Shown here piece by piece: positions 14,104 through 16,975 of a stretch of DNA of 16,975 bases. Where the stretch lies: the NCBI GenBank assembly GCA_036675955.1, contig JAKFDW010000317.1, forward strand, positions 1 to 16,975. Reading direction: 5' to 3'. Position 1 is the first letter of the stretch, and every line of letters begins with the position of its first letter. The notes under the pieces are model-generated. The model ran no database searches. It had not been told where the DNA came from and saw only the letters and a program-made list of their open reading frames with translations. This DNA comes from Pollutimonas sp036675955. Lineage in GTDB: Bacteria > Pseudomonadota > Gammaproteobacteria > Burkholderiales > Burkholderiaceae_B. The translations under genes and the position numbers were made by a program.

Positions 14104-14916
14104 ATGGATGCTTTACTGGTACTGGCCATGGTCATTGCCGCGATAGTGCTGATAGACCTGATACCGAAATTGCGGCTGCGCCATGCAATTCGTTCTCCAT
14201 TTCCCGCTCACTATGTCGCCATACTGGAAAGCAATGTCCCCATCTACAGAAAGATGCCCGCGGATTTACGGCAACAGCTGCATCGCCTGATCAAACATTT
14301 TCTTCATACCAAGGACTTCCACGGCTGCGCGGGCTTGACGATCACTGATGAAATCCGGGTGACCATAGCCGGCATTGCATGCCTGCTGCTGTTGAATCGC
14401 AAAACGCGTGTCTATCCCGAGTTGTCGTCGGTACTGGTTTATCCGTCCGCCTTTCTTGCACCGCGCACAGAAATTGACGAGGGCGGGGTTGTTTCATACC
14501 GTGAAGATGATCTGCTGGGCGAATCGTGGGGAGATGGCCGCGTGGTGCTTGCCTGGGATCATGTGGAGATTGGAAGCCGCGATCCCACCGATGGCCATAA
14601 TGTGGTGCTGCACGAGTTCGCGCACCAGCTGGACGAGGAATCGGGCGGAGCCGACGGTGCACCCTTGTTGGGAAGCCGTGTCAACTACCAACGTTGGGCT
14701 ACTGTATTTTCCCACGAGTACGCAAGCCTGCAGGCCATGATAGACCGGGACGACGTAACGGTGCTCGACGAATACGGCGCAACGGATCCAGCGGAGTTTT
14801 TCGCGGTGGCCACAGAGACCTTTTTTGAAAAACCCAACGAAATGGCCATCCACCATGCCGAGCTATACGAAGAGTTAAAGAATTATTATCGAGTCGATCC
14901 GCGCGCATGGGTATAG
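14104..14916 (+). CDS. MtfA-type (M90) zinc metallopeptidase, membrane-anchored
   Basis: A 270-residue gluzincin-like protein. The zinc motif HEFAH is at 170-174, and E231 in DPAEFFAVATETFF matches the third-ligand block of the family. The LVYPSAFLAP (111-120) and LLGESWGDGRVVLAWDHV (137-154) segments are further MtfA hallmarks. In Escherichia coli, MtfA binds the repressor Mlc and thereby affects glucose PTS expression, and it has aminopeptidase activity. No Mlc or PTS gene is nearby, so that role is not implied. Residues 3-20 form a hydrophobic helix absent from the soluble enterobacterial protein, so the catalytic domain is probably tethered to the inner membrane. It starts 42 bases after the channel stop, and its stop codon overlaps the ribosome site of the next gene. 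Confidence 0.88.
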   Translation: MDALLVLAMVIAAIVLIDLIPKLRLRHAIRSPFPAHYVAILESNVPIYRKMPADLRQQLHRLIKHFLHTKDFHGCAGLTITDEIRVTIAGIACLLLLNRKTRVYPELSSVLVYPSAFLAPRTEIDEGGVVSYREDDLLGESWGDGRVVLAWDHVEIGSRDPTDGHNVVLHEFAHQLDEESGGADGAPLLGSRVNYQRWATVFSHEYASLQAMIDRDDVTVLDEYGATDPAEFFAVATETFFEKPNEMAIHHAELYEELKNYYRVDPRAWV

Positions 14917-14918
14917 GA
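14915..14918 (+). promoter_or_regulatory. Ribosome site overlapping the mtfA stop codon
   Basis: AGGA overlaps the TAG stop (14914-14916) of the peptidase gene and lies 6 bases before ATG at 14925. It favours MNDAYDL as the DUF1810 start over ATGs at 14907 and 14919, and suggests translational coupling. Confidence 0.6.
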
Positions 14919-14924
14919 ATGAAA

Positions 14925-15362
14925 ATGAACGACGCTTACGACCTGCAACGCTTCCTTGACGCCCAGAACACCATCCTGGACCAGGTTTACCTGGAACTGC
15001 GGAATGGCCGAAAAACCAGCCACTGGATGTGGTTTGTCTTTCCACAGGTCAAGGGCCTGGGCCACAGCGACATGGCGCGCAAGTTCGCCATTACGTCGGC
15101 AGACGAGGGCAGGGCATATCTTGGCCACCCACTGCTGGGCAGCCGCTTGCGCGAATGTACCCGGCTGGTGAATGCAGTGAACGGCAGCACGATAGAACAG
15201 ATACTGGGGCAAACTGATGCGATTAAATTCCGCTCATCGATGACCTTGTTCTCATGTATCGCTCCTGCGGAGAAAGTATTCGAAGACGCTCTAAGCAAGT
15301 ATTTCGGCGGGCAACCCGATACCGCCACGCTTGCTTTCCTTGAATCCGGTGAACACGGCTGA
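14925..15362 (+). CDS. DUF1810 family protein
   Basis: A 145-residue soluble protein recognised as DUF1810 by YDLQRFLDAQN at the N-terminus, GRKTSHWMWFVFPQ at 28-41, the block AYLGHPLLGSRLRECTRLVN (64-83) and KFRSSMTLFS at 101-110. The family has no established biochemical activity that I can name with confidence; some databases call it calpastatin-like without evidence. The dense conserved His/Trp/Cys/Arg pattern looks like an enzyme or ligand site rather than a structural protein. No signal peptide or membrane helix is present. The gene is wedged between the peptidase and chrA with an overlap on one side and 9 bases on the other, so it is co-expressed with both. Confidence 0.85.
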   Translation: MNDAYDLQRFLDAQNTILDQVYLELRNGRKTSHWMWFVFPQVKGLGHSDMARKFAITSADEGRAYLGHPLLGSRLRECTRLVNAVNGSTIEQILGQTDAIKFRSSMTLFSCIAPAEKVFEDALSKYFGGQPDTATLAFLESGEHG

Positions 15363-15371
15363 ATACTATCC

Positions 15372-16580
15372 ATGACACGCGCCAGCAGCGGCAACGGTAG
15401 CGGCCCATGGCCGGTTTTCCTTATTTTTCTGCGCCTGGGGCTGACTTCGTTCGGCGGCCCTGTGGCGCACCTGGGCTATTTTCGACATGAATTCGTGACG
15501 CGACGCGCTTGGCTGTCGGAGCGCAACTATGCCGATTTGGTCGCCTTATGCCAGTTCCTGCCAGGCCCCGCCAGCAGCCAGGTGGGAATCGGCATCGGCC
15601 TGTCCCGCGCCGGTTATGTGGGAGCCTTTGCGGCTTGGGCGGGCTTCACGCTGCCTTCAGCCATTGCCTTGATTCTATTCGCCAAGAGCATTTCGATATA
15701 CGGCGACAGCTTGGCCGGAGGCGCGCTCAATGGTTTGAAGGTGGTCGCCGTAGCCGTAGTGGCGCAAGCGGTGTGGGGCATGGCGCGCAGCCTGTGCCCG
15801 GATGTACCGCGCGTCACCATCATGGCCATTGTGGCTTGCGTTTCCTTGCTCTTCCCCTCCGCATGGGCGCAAGTCGGCGTGCTGGCCGCTGCAGCGCTCG
15901 TTGGATTGATGCTGTTCAAGCCGCAACAAGATACTGCTCACGACCCGCTAGGCATAGCAATCAGCCGGCGCGCCGGCATGATCTCCCTTTCCTTGTTCAT
16001 TTTGCTCTTGACCGGCCTGCCTGTTCTGGCCGACACGATACCAAATCAAACCTTTGCGGCAATTGATGCGTTCTTTCGCGTCGGAGCCATGGTCTTCGGC
16101 GGAGGACACGTGGTATTGCCGCTATTGCAGGCCGAAGTCGTAACTCCCGGCTGGATCAACAATGAAACGTTTCTTGCCGGCTATGGCGCCACCCAGGCGG
16201 TGCCGGGGCCTTTGTTCACTTTCGCATCGTTTCTCGGCGCGTCCATGAACGGCATGTCCTACGGCTGGACGGGAGGCATGATCTGCCTGTTGGCCATCTT
16301 CGCGCCGTCCTTCCTGTTGGTGGCGGGGGTTTTACCGTTTTGGGAACAACTGCGCCGCAACACCCGCATTCGCGCCGCGCTGACCGGAGTCAACGCGGCA
16401 GTGGTCGGCTTGTTGCTCGGCGCGCTCTATAACCCAGTATGGACCAGCGCCATCCGCGATCCCAGCGACTTTGGCCTTGGATTGATGGCATTCGTCGCAC
16501 TGATGTACTGGAAGCTCCCGCCATGGCTGGTGGTCCTGGCCTGTGCGGCGGCCGGATGGATTCTCAGCGTGGCGCGGTGA
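15372..16580 (+). CDS. chrA: Chromate transporter ChrA, long two-domain form
   Basis: A CHR-superfamily membrane protein of 402 residues that exports chromate driven by the proton gradient; some members have other anions as substrate. Both homologous halves are visible. The N-terminal half has LTSFGGPVAHLGYFR (24-38) and FLPGPASSQVGIGIG (62-76); the C-terminal half has VFGGGHVVLP (241-250) and YGATQAVPGPLFTFASFLGA (271-290). The charged linker QQDTAHDPLGIAISRR (about 185-200) separates them. The length is normal for the fused form. The start at 15372 lies 9 bases after the DUF1810 stop, with no good ribosome site, consistent with coupling. No chrB regulator or chrF is present, so resistance is not proven. 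It converges on the CBS-domain gene with a 17-base gap. Confidence 0.93.
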   Translation: MTRASSGNGSGPWPVFLIFLRLGLTSFGGPVAHLGYFRHEFVTRRAWLSERNYADLVALCQFLPGPASSQVGIGIGLSRAGYVGAFAAWAGFTLPSAIALILFAKSISIYGDSLAGGALNGLKVVAVAVVAQAVWGMARSLCPDVPRVTIMAIVACVSLLFPSAWAQVGVLAAAALVGLMLFKPQQDTAHDPLGIAISRRAGMISLSLFILLLTGLPVLADTIPNQTFAAIDAFFRVGAMVFGGGHVVLPLLQAEVVTPGWINNETFLAGYGATQAVPGPLFTFASFLGASMNGMSYGWTGGMICLLAIFAPSFLLVAGVLPFWEQLRRNTRIRAALTGVNAAVVGLLLGALYNPVWTSAIRDPSDFGLGLMAFVALMYWKLPPWLVVLACAAAGWILSVAR

Positions 16581-16597
16581 ACGCGGCCACAACTCGC

Positions 16598-16975
16598 TTA
16601 TTCAGAAAGCTCCTCGCCTATGCGCGTAACATCGAGTGTGACAATACGGCGGCTGGTGGTCTCCACAACTTCGAAGCGTAGACCATCCAGCTCGAGCACT
16701 GCCCCCACTTCGGGAAACATTTCAAAACGATCCAGCAGAAAGCCGGCAATGGAGGTGAACGAGTCGTCGTGGCTCAATACTGCGTCGGTTTCAAGCACTT
16801 GAGCAAAATAGTGAAGGTCGGCGGCTCCGTCGACTCGCCAATGCCCCGGCCCGATGACCTGAATCGCGGGCTGTTCGTCCTCATCGGGAAACTCACCCGC
16901 GATAGCTTCCAGAATGTCGATAGGAGTCAGCAGCCCTTGGATCGTCCCATACTCATCGGCAATTAATACCAATTG
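16598..16975 (-). CDS. CBS/CorC_HlyC-domain membrane protein, C-terminal part
   Basis: Only the last 125 codons are inside the window; the frame is open through the right edge. The first residues, VLIADEYGTIQGLLTPIDIL, are the end of a second CBS domain, which binds adenine nucleotides in related proteins. Residues from about HWRVDGAADL to RIVTLDVTRI are the transporter-associated CorC_HlyC domain (FDRF, FPEVGAVLELDGLRFEVVE). This domain pair occurs both in CNNM/HlyC-like putative Mg/Co exporters and in TerC-CBS fusions; the N-terminal membrane domain that would decide lies outside. Any in-frame TTG or ATG here is internal, not a true start. Confidence 0.9.
   Translation of the reverse strand, partial: QLVLIADEYGTIQGLLTPIDILEAIAGEFPDEDEQPAIQVIGPGHWRVDGAADLHYFAQVLETDAVLSHDDSFTSIAGFLLDRFEMFPEVGAVLELDGLRFEVVETTSRRIVTLDVTRIGEELSE

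Noticed and set aside
1..16975. tRNA, rRNA, CRISPR arrays, insertion sequences, att sites and phage genes.
   Set aside because: None was seen by eye on either strand: no spaced direct repeats, terminal inverted repeats, transposase or integrase motifs.

Overview
The window reads as a chromosomal accessory stretch from a betaproteobacterium, most likely Burkholderiales and probably Alcaligenaceae (Bordetella/Achromobacter/Pusillimonas relatives). This is inferred from an azurin whose residues fall exactly in azurin numbering, a ZIP transporter whose metal ligands sit at a constant three-residue offset from Bordetella bronchiseptica BbZIP, and the moderately GC-rich codon use. No RNA gene, insertion sequence, phage gene or CRISPR array was seen. 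Sixteen protein-coding genes are called; two run off the window ends.

Layout. (1) Positions 1-1109, minus: a eukaryotic-type sulfide:quinone oxidoreductase, cut at the left edge, divergent from a low-affinity iron permease family gene (1313-1873, plus). (2) 1963-2412, minus: azurin, with a perfect FNR/ANR palindrome placed where a class II activated promoter needs it. It is divergent from a poxvirus-type DNA topoisomerase IB (2775-3824, plus). (3) 9342 down to 3846, minus: a tight five-gene run of membrane-anchored SDR, egtB, egtD, a YdaP-like thiamine-diphosphate enzyme and a DUF883 membrane protein. Within it egtB and egtD make ergothioneine from histidine. (4) 9554-10474, plus: a BbZIP-like divalent metal transporter, convergent with an exported-type aldo/keto reductase (minus), which follows a 52-residue DUF3309 protein (minus). 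(5) 11773-16580, plus: a YbiO-like MscS channel, an MtfA-type metallopeptidase, a DUF1810 protein and the chromate transporter ChrA. (6) 16598 to the right edge, minus: the C-terminal end of a CBS/CorC_HlyC-domain membrane protein.

Taken together, the genes cover sulfide oxidation, redox buffering (ergothioneine), metal uptake and efflux, osmotic protection, DNA topology and small membrane-stress proteins. I infer a stress-protection neighbourhood rather than one pathway. The best-supported regulatory reading is oxygen-responsive control of azurin. Other candidate signals are a sigma-54-like GG-N10-GC element before the MscS channel gene and a TATAAT box that argues against the longest possible start of the ZIP gene. 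Nothing in the window proves a wholly new system. The least explained units are the SDR/TPP-enzyme/DUF883 genes flanking egtBD, and the DUF1810 gene wedged between mtfA and chrA.
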